DNA from: Desertimonas sp963786985 | GTDB lineage: Bacteria; Actinomycetota; Acidimicrobiia; Acidimicrobiales; Ilumatobacteraceae | Assembly (NCBI GenBank): GCA_963786985.1 | Contig: CAWBBL010000027.1 | Span: 62,001 to 126,000 of the forward strand | Direction of reading: 5' to 3' | Length of the DNA: 64,000 nucleotides | In this document: piece by piece, positions 8,178-15,737 of the stretch | Layout: each line of letters begins with the position of its first letter | How positions within the stretch are numbered: the first letter of the stretch is position 1 | The notes under the pieces: generated by a model | Databases searched by the model: none | The model's input: only the letters and a program-made list of their open reading frames with translations | Told to the model about the DNA's origin: nothing | Made by a program: the position numbers and the translations under genes

Positions 8178-9208
8178 CGTGACGATGCCTTTCGCTCGAC
8201 GTGTCCGCCGAAGCCGGCGCGCATCGCCGACAGCACCTTGTCGGCGACGTCGGCGCGGCCCCGCGAGCTGAACCGCTCGAACAGCGACGACGCCAGGACC
8301 GGAACGGGCACCCCTTCGTCGATCGCCGCGTTGATCGTCCAGCGACCCTCGCCCGAGTCCGACACGTTGCCGGCGAAGCCGTCCAGTTGGGGGTCGGCGG
8401 CCAACGCCTCGGCGGTGAGGTCGAGCAGCCAGCTGGAGATCACGCTGCCGCGGCGCCACACCTCGGTGATCGCCGCGAGGTCGAGGTCGAAGCGGTAGTA
8501 CTCGGGGTGCGGCAACGGCGCCGTTTCGGCGTCGGCGATGTGGTCCTCGGCGCCGATGTTCGCTTTGGCGAGGACGTTGAGCCCCTCGGCGTATGCCGCC
8601 ATCAGCCCGTACTCGATGCCATTGTGGACCATCTTGACGAAGTGCCCCGCGCCGCTCGGGCCGCAATGCAGCCAACCGTGCTCGACGCTCGACGGAGTTC
8701 CGTCGCCGGCAGCGCGGCTCGGGGTCCGTTCGGCAGCCTCGACGCCCGGAGCGAGGGCGTCGAAGATCGGTGTCAGCCGCTCGACGGCGGCGGCGGAACC
8801 TCCGACCATCAGGCAGTAACCGCGCTCGAGTCCGTGGATCCCGCCACTCACGCCGACGTCGACGTAGTCGATGCCGCGATCGCCGGCCAGCGGCCCGGAC
8901 CGGTCGATGTCGTCGCGGTACCAGGAGTTGCCGCCGTCGATGATCGTGTCGCCGCGCTCGAGCAGTGGTGCCAGCTTGTCGATCGTGTCACCGACGAAGG
9001 CAGCCGGCACCATCATCCACACGTGCCGCGGCGCATCGAGCGCGCCGACGAACTCCTCGAGCGACAGGGCGCCGACCATTCCGTCGCCGGTCATCGAAGC
9101 GACGGCCTCGGGTGCGACGTCGAAGCCGGTGCACTGATGGCCGGCTTCGATCAACCGGAGAACCATGTTGGCGCCCATCCGGCCGAGCCCGATCATGCCG
9201 AGTTGCAT
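8174..9208 (-). CDS. gnd: 6-phosphogluconate dehydrogenase, decarboxylating (short form)
   Basis: Oxidative decarboxylation of 6-phosphogluconate to ribulose 5-phosphate. The 344-residue length and the sequence (MQLGMIGLGRMGANMVLRLIEAG, then DGGNSWYRDD, VGVSGGIHGLERGYCLMVGG, KMVHNGIEYGLMAAYAEG) match the short NAD(P)-dependent YqeC/GndA-type enzymes rather than the about 470-residue E. coli form. It is the first gene of a gnd-zwf pair, with the zwf start overlapping its stop. It diverges from the gene at 9261 across 52 bp. The two dehydrogenases in tandem make this the NADPH-generating unit of the cell. Confidence 0.93.
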   Translation of the reverse strand: MQLGMIGLGRMGANMVLRLIEAGHQCTGFDVAPEAVASMTGDGMVGALSLEEFVGALDAPRHVWMMVPAAFVGDTIDKLAPLLERGDTIIDGGNSWYRDDIDRSGPLAGDRGIDYVDVGVSGGIHGLERGYCLMVGGSAAAVERLTPIFDALAPGVEAAERTPSRAAGDGTPSSVEHGWLHCGPSGAGHFVKMVHNGIEYGLMAAYAEGLNVLAKANIGAEDHIADAETAPLPHPEYYRFDLDLAAITEVWRRGSVISSWLLDLTAEALAADPQLDGFAGNVSDSGEGRWTINAAIDEGVPVPVLASSLFERFSSRGRADVADKVLSAMRAGFGGHVERKASSR

Positions 9209-9260
9209 GCGTCAAGGTTGCCACGTCGCGACCGCGACAGCGACGTGACATGATCGACGG

Positions 9261-9920
9261 ATGGACGAGGCCTCCCGCCAACGAGACATCGCCCGGGTGC
9301 ACGACGCCCATCAGGCCCTCACCGAACATCTCGTCGTAATGACCGACGGTGCGGGTGCCGACGCGGCGTTGCCGAGCCTGCTCCCGGGCTGGACCCGCGG
9401 CCACGTGCTCACGCACATCGCCCGCAACGCCGACAGCTTCGTCCGGCTCCTCGAGGCGGCCGGGCGCGGCGAGGTCGTCACCCAGTACGCCGGGGGGGTC
9501 GAAGGCCGCAACGCCGACATCGAGGCTGGCGCGACCCGCCAGTGGGCCACCCTCGTCGACGACGTGAGCTCGTCGGCGGCGAAGCTCGAGGATGTCTTCG
9601 CCGGTCAGTCCCGCTGGGACCTGGCGATGACGAACTCCCAAGGCGAATCGGTGCCCCATGCCGACCTTCCATTCCGCCGCCTCCGGGAAGTCCTCGTCCA
9701 CCATGCCGATCTCGGCGACGACGGGTTCACGCCGGCGGAGTGGCCAGCCGACTACGTGCGCGAGGAACTGCGCCGGATGGAGATGCAGTACAACGCCCGC
9801 CAACCAATGGGAGTCTCCGGACTTCCCGAGGCGGCCACTGCCGCCGCTCCGCTTCGACGGCTGTGCTGGCTGCTCGGGCGTGGCGCCATCGAGGGCCTGG
9901 AGCCAGCCGCCATCTTCTAG
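9261..9920 (+). CDS. Maleylpyruvate isomerase-like mycothiol-dependent enzyme family protein
   Basis: A 219-residue protein of the DinB-like four-helix superfamily. The N-terminal half has the family pattern HLVVMTD...LPSLLPGWTRGHVLTHIARNADSFVRLLEAA, in which the histidine of GHVLTHIARNAD and later histidines (VLVHHADLG) form a putative metal site, and the C-terminus has the typical RRLCWLLGRG. Such proteins are annotated from the mycothiol-dependent maleylpyruvate isomerase of Corynebacterium, but most paralogues have unknown substrates. No aromatic-degradation genes adjoin it, so I would not assign the maleylpyruvate reaction. An ATG start follows CATGAT by 6 nt. Confidence 0.78.
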   Translation: MDEASRQRDIARVHDAHQALTEHLVVMTDGAGADAALPSLLPGWTRGHVLTHIARNADSFVRLLEAAGRGEVVTQYAGGVEGRNADIEAGATRQWATLVDDVSSSAAKLEDVFAGQSRWDLAMTNSQGESVPHADLPFRRLREVLVHHADLGDDGFTPAEWPADYVREELRRMEMQYNARQPMGVSGLPEAATAAAPLRRLCWLLGRGAIEGLEPAAIF

Positions 9921-10310
9921 CGGCCACAGCGCTTGTTTGGTCGCTGTGAGGACGTTGGCGTCCGGAATCTTGCCAATGAATCGGAGGCCGCCCAGAACGG
10001 GGATCGTCAGGGTGCCCTCGCGCTGGAGGACGAGGAGGTGGGTGCCTTGGCGTTCGAGGTCGTCGGCGTCGCCGCTGAGCCCGATGGCAGTGGCGCGCAA
10101 CTGATCGATGGCGTCACTCAACCGCAGGCAATGGGCGAAGAGTTGCTGATCGAACTCGGTCGCCACCGGGCACTGCCAGGTCAGGTCGCCGGAGTACAGG
10201 TGCAGGTCGAACAGGGTGGCGCCGTCGAGTTGCTGGGCGAGCTGCAGACAGGTGTCGGCACGGCCCCTGAGCAGGTCCGCCTGGGCGAAGTACCAGTCGG
10301 GGGAGTTCAT
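9921..10310 (-). CDS. Helical protein of unknown function, 3' end unresolved
   Basis: From the ATG at 10310 the minus strand encodes MNSPDWYFAQADLLRGRADTC and then about 100 residues with protein-like composition: amphipathic helices, a TWQCPVATEFDQQL segment and LERQGTHLLVLQREG. The pattern of a short helical domain with a central Trp recalls WXG100-like proteins, but only loosely. There is no in-frame stop until 8988, so read literally the gene would run antisense through the whole gene at 9261 and into gnd. I report only the part outside that gene. Either the stop has been lost through a frameshift, or the true product ends by unusual means, or the ORF is spurious. Confidence 0.4.
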
Positions 10311-10474
10311 CCTCGCTCCTGTCGTCGATCGTCGCGCCGCGTCGTCACCGTGCCTGGGCGTTGACGGCGCGGCCACGGGGAAGGTGACCTTCGCCACAGA
10401 AGCGCCGGTATCAGTCGGCCGTCGTCGCGCCCTCGTGTAGAGGGACGGCGAGTGCCCGTCCTGGAGAGGCAGGG

Positions 10475-11137
10475 ATGGGTCAGGACGCGATCGACCTCGC
10501 CACGTCGTTGGCGATCGTCGCCACCGTCCTCAGCGTGTCGTGTACGTGGCCACAACTCGCCCGCATCCGCCGGACGAGTGATGTCGCCGGCGTGTCCATC
10601 GCCGCAGCTGCCCTGACGGTGTCGTCGGAAGTCGGCTGGACGATCTACCTCGCCGGTGAGGGGTTGTGGTCGGCGGTGCCCGAGGGCGCCCTGAACATTG
10701 CCGCCAACGCCTTGCTGGTCGGGTTCGTGGCCCGGTGTGGTGGATCACCCCGTCGGGCGATCTGGGCCGCCGTTTCGTGGGTCGCCGTCCTCGTCGGGGC
10801 CTGCTGGCTCGGCGGTCGGGAAGCGATCGCCGCACTGCTCGGGATCGCCTATGTCGTGCAGCTCACTCCGGCCGTGGCCACCGCGTGGCGCACCTGGAAC
10901 CCCACCGGCATCGCCACGACGACATGGACACTGCGTCTGGGCGAATCGGCCATGTGGGGCGTATACGGCCAAGTCCGTGGCGATCCGCCGCTGCTCGTCC
11001 TCGGCATTCTGGGCGTTGCCGAGAGCACAGCGATCCTCCTGCGCAAGGCGCTGACCCGCAATCGCTCGCCGCGACAACCGGTGCGCCGGCTCCCCCTGAC
11101 CCCGTCACAGCTGCTGGACGATGCGATGGTGAGGTAG
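10475..11137 (+). CDS. PQ-loop repeat membrane protein
   Basis: A 220-residue integral membrane protein with about seven hydrophobic segments and two PQ-loop motifs: TWPQLARIRRTSDVAGVS (about 24-41) and VVQLTPAVATAWRTWNPTG (about 128-147). This architecture is that of the SWEET/SemiSWEET/PQ-loop transporters, but the substrate cannot be deduced. The stretch GAGAGGCAGGG just before the ATG could act as a ribosome-binding site. The last 33 bp overlap the end of the convergent thiQ-GNAT gene. Confidence 0.75.
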   Translation: MGQDAIDLATSLAIVATVLSVSCTWPQLARIRRTSDVAGVSIAAAALTVSSEVGWTIYLAGEGLWSAVPEGALNIAANALLVGFVARCGGSPRRAIWAAVSWVAVLVGACWLGGREAIAALLGIAYVVQLTPAVATAWRTWNPTGIATTTWTLRLGESAMWGVYGQVRGDPPLLVLGILGVAESTAILLRKALTRNRSPRQPVRRLPLTPSQLLDDAMVR

Positions 11138-12280
11138 GTCGGTGTCCGCGGTGCGGAAACCGTCGCCGACCACCACGAAGCCGGCGGACTTGTAGAAGTC
11201 GAGTGCTGCGTCCCGGGCATTCGCCCACACCAGTTCGGCACCGCGGCCCCGAGCGGCAGCGAGACCAGCGGTCACCATCGCCGCGCCGAGGCCGCGCCCG
11301 CGATGTTCGGCGCGGACGGCCATGCCCCGAAGTTGGACGGCCGGCACGTCAGGGCGGTCCGGGAACGGTCGCGGCAACCAGGTCGAGCAGGCGATGACGG
11401 TGCCGGTCTCGTCACGCACCGCGAGGTGGCGCGCCGCCGGATCGTCGTCGTGGGGGAAGTGCACGTCGTCGCTCGGCGTGTCGCGACGGAGCACCTCCAT
11501 GCGCAGTTCGTAGAGCTCTTCGACCGCCGCCTCCTCGACCGTCATGGCGTTCCCCGGCGACGCCACATACTGCCTGCGCGGCTCCCGGCCGCTCCTCGGC
11601 GGGCGCTTCGTCGCGCGCACCGGAGAACGGGTTTCACGTGGGCTGCCTACCAGCTCGGTGACCATCACGACCCGGTCGGCGATCGCCTCCGCCTCGTCGT
11701 GATCATGGGTGACGACGAGCGATGTGGTGCCCTCGGCGCGCAGGATTGCCCCGAGGTCCTCGACGAGCCGGTCGTGCAGTTGGCGGTCGAGGCCGGTCAG
11801 CGGCTCGTCGAGGAGCAGCACGCTGGGTGACGGCGCCAGTGAGCGGGCGAGGGCGACCCGCTTGGCCTCCCCGCCACTGAGCCGCCGAACACTGCGCCGC
11901 TCGAAGCCGGCGAGCCCGACGAGTTCGAGTAGCTCGACAACCCGTCGCCGGCGGGTCTCCGGCGGGTCGCCGCGCATGCGCAGGCCGAATTCGACGTTGC
12001 CGTGGACGTCGAGGTGCTCGAAGAGCTGCTCGTCCTGGAACACCATCCCGACGCTGCGCCGGTGGGTCGGCATGCGGGTGACGTCGACGCCCCCGACATG
12101 TACCGTGCCGCGGTCGGGCGTGAGGATGCCGGCGATCACCCGTAGCAACGTCGACTTGCCGCTGCCGGATGGCCCGAGCAAGGCAACGATCTCGCCGGTG
12201 GCGACGGTCAAGGTCGCGCCGTCGAGCACCGTGCGCTCGCCGAACGCGACCATCACCCCGCTGACGACGAGCTCACTCAC
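11105..12280 (-). CDS. thiQ: Thiamine ABC transporter ATPase running in frame into a GNAT domain
   Basis: A continuous frame of 391 residues. Residues 1 to about 210 are an ABC ATPase: Walker A GPSGSGKST, Q-loop FQDEQLF, signature LSGGEAKR, Walker B VLLLDEP and the H-loop THDHDEA. It is last in the thiN-thiB-thiP cluster, so it should energise thiamine uptake. After a basic linker (about 211-245) encoded by a degenerate start-site repeat comes a GNAT domain beginning MTVEEAAVEELYELRMEVLR, with the acetyl-CoA segment VRAEHRGRGLGAAMVTAGL and DFYKSAGF. The ATG of that domain (11545) abuts the repeat, so the GNAT may also be made alone (146 residues). GTG 12280 overlaps the thiP end. Confidence 0.85.
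   Translation of the reverse strand: MSELVVSGVMVAFGERTVLDGATLTVATGEIVALLGPSGSGKSTLLRVIAGILTPDRGTVHVGGVDVTRMPTHRRSVGMVFQDEQLFEHLDVHGNVEFGLRMRGDPPETRRRRVVELLELVGLAGFERRSVRRLSGGEAKRVALARSLAPSPSVLLLDEPLTGLDRQLHDRLVEDLGAILRAEGTTSLVVTHDHDEAEAIADRVVMVTELVGSPRETRSPVRATKRPPRSGREPRRQYVASPGNAMTVEEAAVEELYELRMEVLRRDTPSDDVHFPHDDDPAARHLAVRDETGTVIACSTWLPRPFPDRPDVPAVQLRGMAVRAEHRGRGLGAAMVTAGLAAARGRGAELVWANARDAALDFYKSAGFVVVGDGFRTADTDLPHHRIVQQL
11549..11612 (+). repeat. Degenerate start-codon repeat inside thiQ-GNAT
   Basis: GTTCCCCGGCGACGCC, CGGCCGCTCCTCGGCGGGCGC and TCGTCGCGCGCA follow the order of the 59-bp core with several changes. The GTTCCCC end is 4 bp from the ATG that begins the GNAT domain, reading outward from the repeat. 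It encodes the linker between the two domains. Confidence 0.5.
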
Positions 12281-13946
12281 CAACGTGAGCAGTCTCTTCG
12301 GCGCGGCCGGCATGGCCGGGGAACGCAGTTGCGTCGCGGGCGATGTCGAGGAGCAGCACCACGGTGATCGTCGCCGCGGCGAGGATCACGGCAAGGGCGT
12401 AGCCCTGCCCTTGGAGCAGCGTTCCCGTACGACCGAGCAACCGCTCGATGGCGATCGGCATCGTCTCCTGACCGCTGCGCGACAGGAAACTCGTCGCCCC
12501 GAACTCTCCGAGGGAGATCGCCGCGGCCAGTCCGGCGGCGACGACGAGCGGGCGGCGGAGATGGGGGAGGACCACTGTCGTCCAGGCCCGCAGCGGCGAT
12601 GCCCCGAGCGTGGCCGCGGCCTCCAGCCTTCGTGGTTCGACGCCGCGGAGGACCGGCAGCATGGTCCGGACGACGAAGGGAATGGCGACGAGTGCCTGGC
12701 CGACGGGCACGATCCACCAGGTTCCGCGCCAGTCGACCGGATCCGTGTCGAACGTGATCAGCATGCCGAAACCGATCGTGACCGCCGACGTGGCGATTGG
12801 CAGCATGAGCGCCGTGTCGAGCACCCGGCCGCCCGACCTGGCAGCGGTGATCGCCAGCGTGGCCAACGTGCCGACGACCAGGGCGACGATCACGGCGACC
12901 GCCATGTAGCGCAGTGACGTCAGCAGCGCTTCGACTGGGTCGACGCCGAGGCCGATGCCAGGCCGCAGCTCGACCGACCCGAGGTTGCGCCAAGCGGCGA
13001 TCGAGTAGCCGCCAGGTGTGCGCAACGAACGCTCGACGAGCGCCACCATCGGCAGAGCGACGACGATCGCCGTGAGCACAGTGGTGCTGCCGACGAGCCA
13101 GAGTTGACGACCGCCCCGCGGTGCTCGGCGCTGCGTGCCGACAGTGAGTCCGAGCGGTCGGCTGCGCCGGCGCTGGACCCACGCCGACACGGCGACGAGG
13201 GCGCCGACAGCGAGGAGTTGCACCACCGTCAGCGTCGCCGCCGCGCCGAGGTTCCCGAAGCGCGTTGCCTGGCGCCAGATCTCCACTTCGATCGTCGTGT
13301 TGCGCGCGTCGCCGAGGATGCGGACCACGCCGAACGACGTGAACGTGAACACGAAGACGATTGCCGCCGCCGCACCGACAGCCGGGGCGATCGCCGGCAG
13401 GATGATTTCGCGGAAGACGCGGATCGGCGAAGCGCCGAGCGTCGCCGCGGCCGCTTCCTGGTCGCGGGGCAGCGTCGCCAGCACAGCACCGACGGTGCGC
13501 ACGACCACCGCCAGGTTGAACAGCACATGGGCGACGACGATGGCGATCACCCCGCGCTCGATCGACGAAGGCAGCACGGCGAGCACGGCGGCCCCGATCA
13601 CCACCGTGGGTAGGACGAACACGGCGACCAATGCGCTGTCGAGGACCCGCCGACCGGGAAAGTCGAAGCGGGCGATGACGTACGCCGGGGCGAGTCCGAC
13701 GACGATGGTCAGCGCCGTCGACAGGAGCGCTTGCCACAGCGTGAACCACACGACGTCCCATGTCCCGCCATCGCCGAAGGTGTCGGCGATGGCACCTCGG
13801 CTGAGGCCGCGGGCGAGCACGGTTGCCAACGGCCACGCGTAGAACACGACGAGGACAACTGCCGGCACGGCGGCCAGTACCGGCACGAACCAGGCTGGCA
13901 ATCGATTCGCAAGATGCTTCGGGGCGACCTGGCGCGGCGGTGTCAC
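12273..13946 (-). CDS. thiP: Thiamine ABC transporter permease (ThiP-like, two-domain)
   Basis: An inner-membrane permease of 557 residues with about twelve hydrophobic segments in two homologous halves. Each half carries the EAA cytoplasmic loop: EAAAATLGASPIRVFREIILP and EAAATLGASPLRAWTTVVLP. That fused arrangement is typical of ThiP and of iron(III) permeases; the riboswitch-controlled context favours thiamine. GTG 13946 overlaps the thiB stop as GTGA. The last residues, TAFPGHAGRAEETAHVGE, come from a half copy of the start-site repeat, so the natural C-terminus has been replaced. The stop overlaps the thiQ start by 8 nt. Confidence 0.9.
   Translation of the reverse strand: MTPPRQVAPKHLANRLPAWFVPVLAAVPAVVLVVFYAWPLATVLARGLSRGAIADTFGDGGTWDVVWFTLWQALLSTALTIVVGLAPAYVIARFDFPGRRVLDSALVAVFVLPTVVIGAAVLAVLPSSIERGVIAIVVAHVLFNLAVVVRTVGAVLATLPRDQEAAAATLGASPIRVFREIILPAIAPAVGAAAAIVFVFTFTSFGVVRILGDARNTTIEVEIWRQATRFGNLGAAATLTVVQLLAVGALVAVSAWVQRRRSRPLGLTVGTQRRAPRGGRQLWLVGSTTVLTAIVVALPMVALVERSLRTPGGYSIAAWRNLGSVELRPGIGLGVDPVEALLTSLRYMAVAVIVALVVGTLATLAITAARSGGRVLDTALMLPIATSAVTIGFGMLITFDTDPVDWRGTWWIVPVGQALVAIPFVVRTMLPVLRGVEPRRLEAAATLGASPLRAWTTVVLPHLRRPLVVAAGLAAAISLGEFGATSFLSRSGQETMPIAIERLLGRTGTLLQGQGYALAVILAAATITVVLLLDIARDATAFPGHAGRAEETAHVGE
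12304..12324 (-). repeat. Half copy of the start-codon repeat at the thiP-thiQ junction
   Basis: On the minus strand 12324 to 12304 reads GTTCCCCGGCCATGCCGGCCG, the first 21 bp of the core with two changes. It is translated as the FPGHAGR tail of ThiP, 24 bp before the thiQ GTG. Confidence 0.65.
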
Positions 13947-14986
13947 CGGAGGACGACATCCGTCCAGGTGTCGATCCAGTCGTCGCGATGCTCGTCGATC
14001 GTCGCTGGGTCGAGCGAGTACGCGTCCTCGGCGACGACGGAGAAGTCGGTGAACTCGACGGGTAGCTCGACCTCGTTGTGCACCGGGTAGACGAACAGGT
14101 TGAGCGCGATCTGCGCCTGGAACTCCTCGCTGATGAGGAAGTCGATCAGACGGCGGGCCTCGTCGGGAGCGTCCGTGCCGTTGAGCACCCCGGCGAACTC
14201 GATCTGCCGGAAGCACGTGTCGACGACGACCGCCGTCGAGGCCTCCTCAACCGGTGGGTCGGCGTAGATCACTTCGACAGGCGGGCTCGTCCCATAGCTG
14301 ACGACGAGCGGCCGTGGCCCGTCGCTGGCCCCGCTGAAGCGCTCGTAGTAGGCCTCCGTCCAGCCGTCGACGACCTCCACGCCGTTGGCGACGAGGCGCT
14401 CCCAGTAATCGACCCAGCCGTCGTCGCCGAACTCGGCAACGGTCGCCATCAGGAAGGCGAGCCCCGGGGAGGACGACGCCGGGTTCTGGACGACGAGGAG
14501 GTCGGCGTACTCCGGTGACGTCAGCGCGGCGAGGTCGGTTGGTGGTTCGATGCCGTGATCGGCGAACCAGCCGATGTCGTAGTTGACGCACACGTCGCCG
14601 AAGTCCACCGGTGTCGCCTCGTGCCCCGGAACGAGCGCCTGCAACTCGGCGCCGACGTTGTCGAGGCCGTCCGCCTCGTAGGGGTCGAACACGTCGTCGT
14701 CGACGACCCGCGAGAGATAGGTGTTGTCGACACCCCACATCACGTCGCCCTCCGGGTTGCCGGCGGTGAGCACGGCCTTGGCGACCATCGTGCCGGTGTC
14801 GCCGGCGACGAGCAGCTCGACGTCGATCCCGGTCTCCTCGCTGAACCGCTCGAGAGCGTCGACGTGGCTGCCTTCGGTGGGGAACGAGTCGTACACGACG
14901 AGCGTCACGTCGCGGGGTTCCGATTCCGTGGGTTGCTGGGCGACGGCGAGCGGGGCGAGGGCGGCGGCGAACAACAGCGGTTTCAT
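13943..14986 (-). CDS. thiB: Thiamine ABC transporter substrate-binding protein
   Basis: A secreted or cell-surface binding protein of 347 residues. A signal peptide (KPLLFAAALAPLAVAQQP, probable cleavage after AVA) has no lipobox cysteine. Mature segments TLVVYDSFPTEG, TGNPEGD-like NPEGDVMWGVDNTYLSRVVD and VSYGTSPPVEVIYADPP match TbpA/ThiB-type periplasmic proteins. The ATG overlaps the thiN stop as ATGA. With thiP and thiQ it forms a complete importer under a TPP riboswitch. Confidence 0.9.
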   Translation of the reverse strand: MKPLLFAAALAPLAVAQQPTESEPRDVTLVVYDSFPTEGSHVDALERFSEETGIDVELLVAGDTGTMVAKAVLTAGNPEGDVMWGVDNTYLSRVVDDDVFDPYEADGLDNVGAELQALVPGHEATPVDFGDVCVNYDIGWFADHGIEPPTDLAALTSPEYADLLVVQNPASSSPGLAFLMATVAEFGDDGWVDYWERLVANGVEVVDGWTEAYYERFSGASDGPRPLVVSYGTSPPVEVIYADPPVEEASTAVVVDTCFRQIEFAGVLNGTDAPDEARRLIDFLISEEFQAQIALNLFVYPVHNEVELPVEFTDFSVVAEDAYSLDPATIDEHRDDWIDTWTDVVLR

Positions 14987-15639
14987 GGTTGGGCTCCCGG
15001 GATGATCACGGTGACGACACCGGCTGCGAGCTCGATGCGACACGGGGGTTGGAGTACTTCGTTGGAGACGCCGAGCCCGACCAGCGGGCCGAGTTCGGCC
15101 TCCGCGAGGGGCCAGCGCGAGCCGGTGATCGTCACACCACGGCACGGTCCGTGGAGAGCGAGCAGGGAGAACGTCGTCCCTGGCGGCCGGCCGATGTTCA
15201 CGGGGCGTCGCGGGCGGCCGACGAGGACCTGGTCGGTGCCCCACCAACCCTCGACATCGGCGATGTCGGCCAACGACTCGGCCCCGAGTGCGCCGAGGGC
15301 GGCGATGGTGTGGTCGATGCGGTCGCCACGCCCAGCGACGAGGAGCAGGCGTTGGGGGTGCATCGCCGCGGCGCAGGCCAGCGCCAGTTCGGTGTCCGTC
15401 GCTGTCTTGTCCGTCGGGTGGCGCTCGATGGCGATGTTGGCGGTCGCCCAGCCGAGGCCGTCCGCCGACACCGAGTCGAGGTCGCCGACGAGCACGTCTG
15501 GAACGAGTCCGGCGGCGCGGGCGTGGTCGAGCCCGCCATCGACAGCGACGATGCGGTCGGAGCCACGGGCGGCGTCGATCGCCTGGGGTTCGATCGGCCC
15601 ACTCCCAGTCACCACCACCACGGTGCGAACAGTTGCCAT
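14983..15639 (-). CDS. thiN: Thiamine pyrophosphokinase
   Basis: Converts thiamine and ATP to thiamine pyrophosphate. The 218-residue sequence has the TPK fold signatures IVAVDGGLDHARAAGLVPDVLVGDLDSVSAD (about 30-60), HPTDKTATDTELAL (about 74-87) and AGRGDRIDHTIAALGAL. Being first behind the TPP riboswitch and directly coupled to thiB, it makes a short salvage route: import thiamine, then phosphorylate it. No thiamine synthesis gene is nearby. The ATG is 4 bp after the GGAGG that forms the end of the riboswitch. Confidence 0.94.
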   Translation of the reverse strand: MATVRTVVVVTGSGPIEPQAIDAARGSDRIVAVDGGLDHARAAGLVPDVLVGDLDSVSADGLGWATANIAIERHPTDKTATDTELALACAAAMHPQRLLLVAGRGDRIDHTIAALGALGAESLADIADVEGWWGTDQVLVGRPRRPVNIGRPPGTTFSLLALHGPCRGVTITGSRWPLAEAELGPLVGLGVSNEVLQPPCRIELAAGVVTVIIPGAQP

Positions 15640-15643
15640 CTTC

Positions 15644-15733
15644 CTCCGCCGGCATTACCCGGATCAGGTTCCCGGGTCGGCGGCGGCAGCCACCCTCTCA
15701 GCCCACCGTTCCCGTGAGCTCCCCGCAGGTTCA
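15644..15733 (-). promoter_or_regulatory. TPP riboswitch (THI element)
   Basis: On the minus strand the leader has the conserved blocks in order: GCGGGGAGCTC, GGCTGAGAGGG, GACCCGGGAACCTGATCCGG and GTAATGCCGGCGGAGGAAG. The last block runs into the Shine-Dalgarno sequence and the thiN ATG is next, so closing the P1 helix when TPP is bound would hide the ribosome-binding site; control of translation is the simplest reading. It governs thiN, thiB, thiP and thiQ. Confidence 0.95.
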
Positions 15734-15737
15734 GTGA

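Noticed and set aside
8201..9253. Forward open frame opposite gnd
   Set aside because: Shadow of gnd, caused by GC-rich third positions; no family features.
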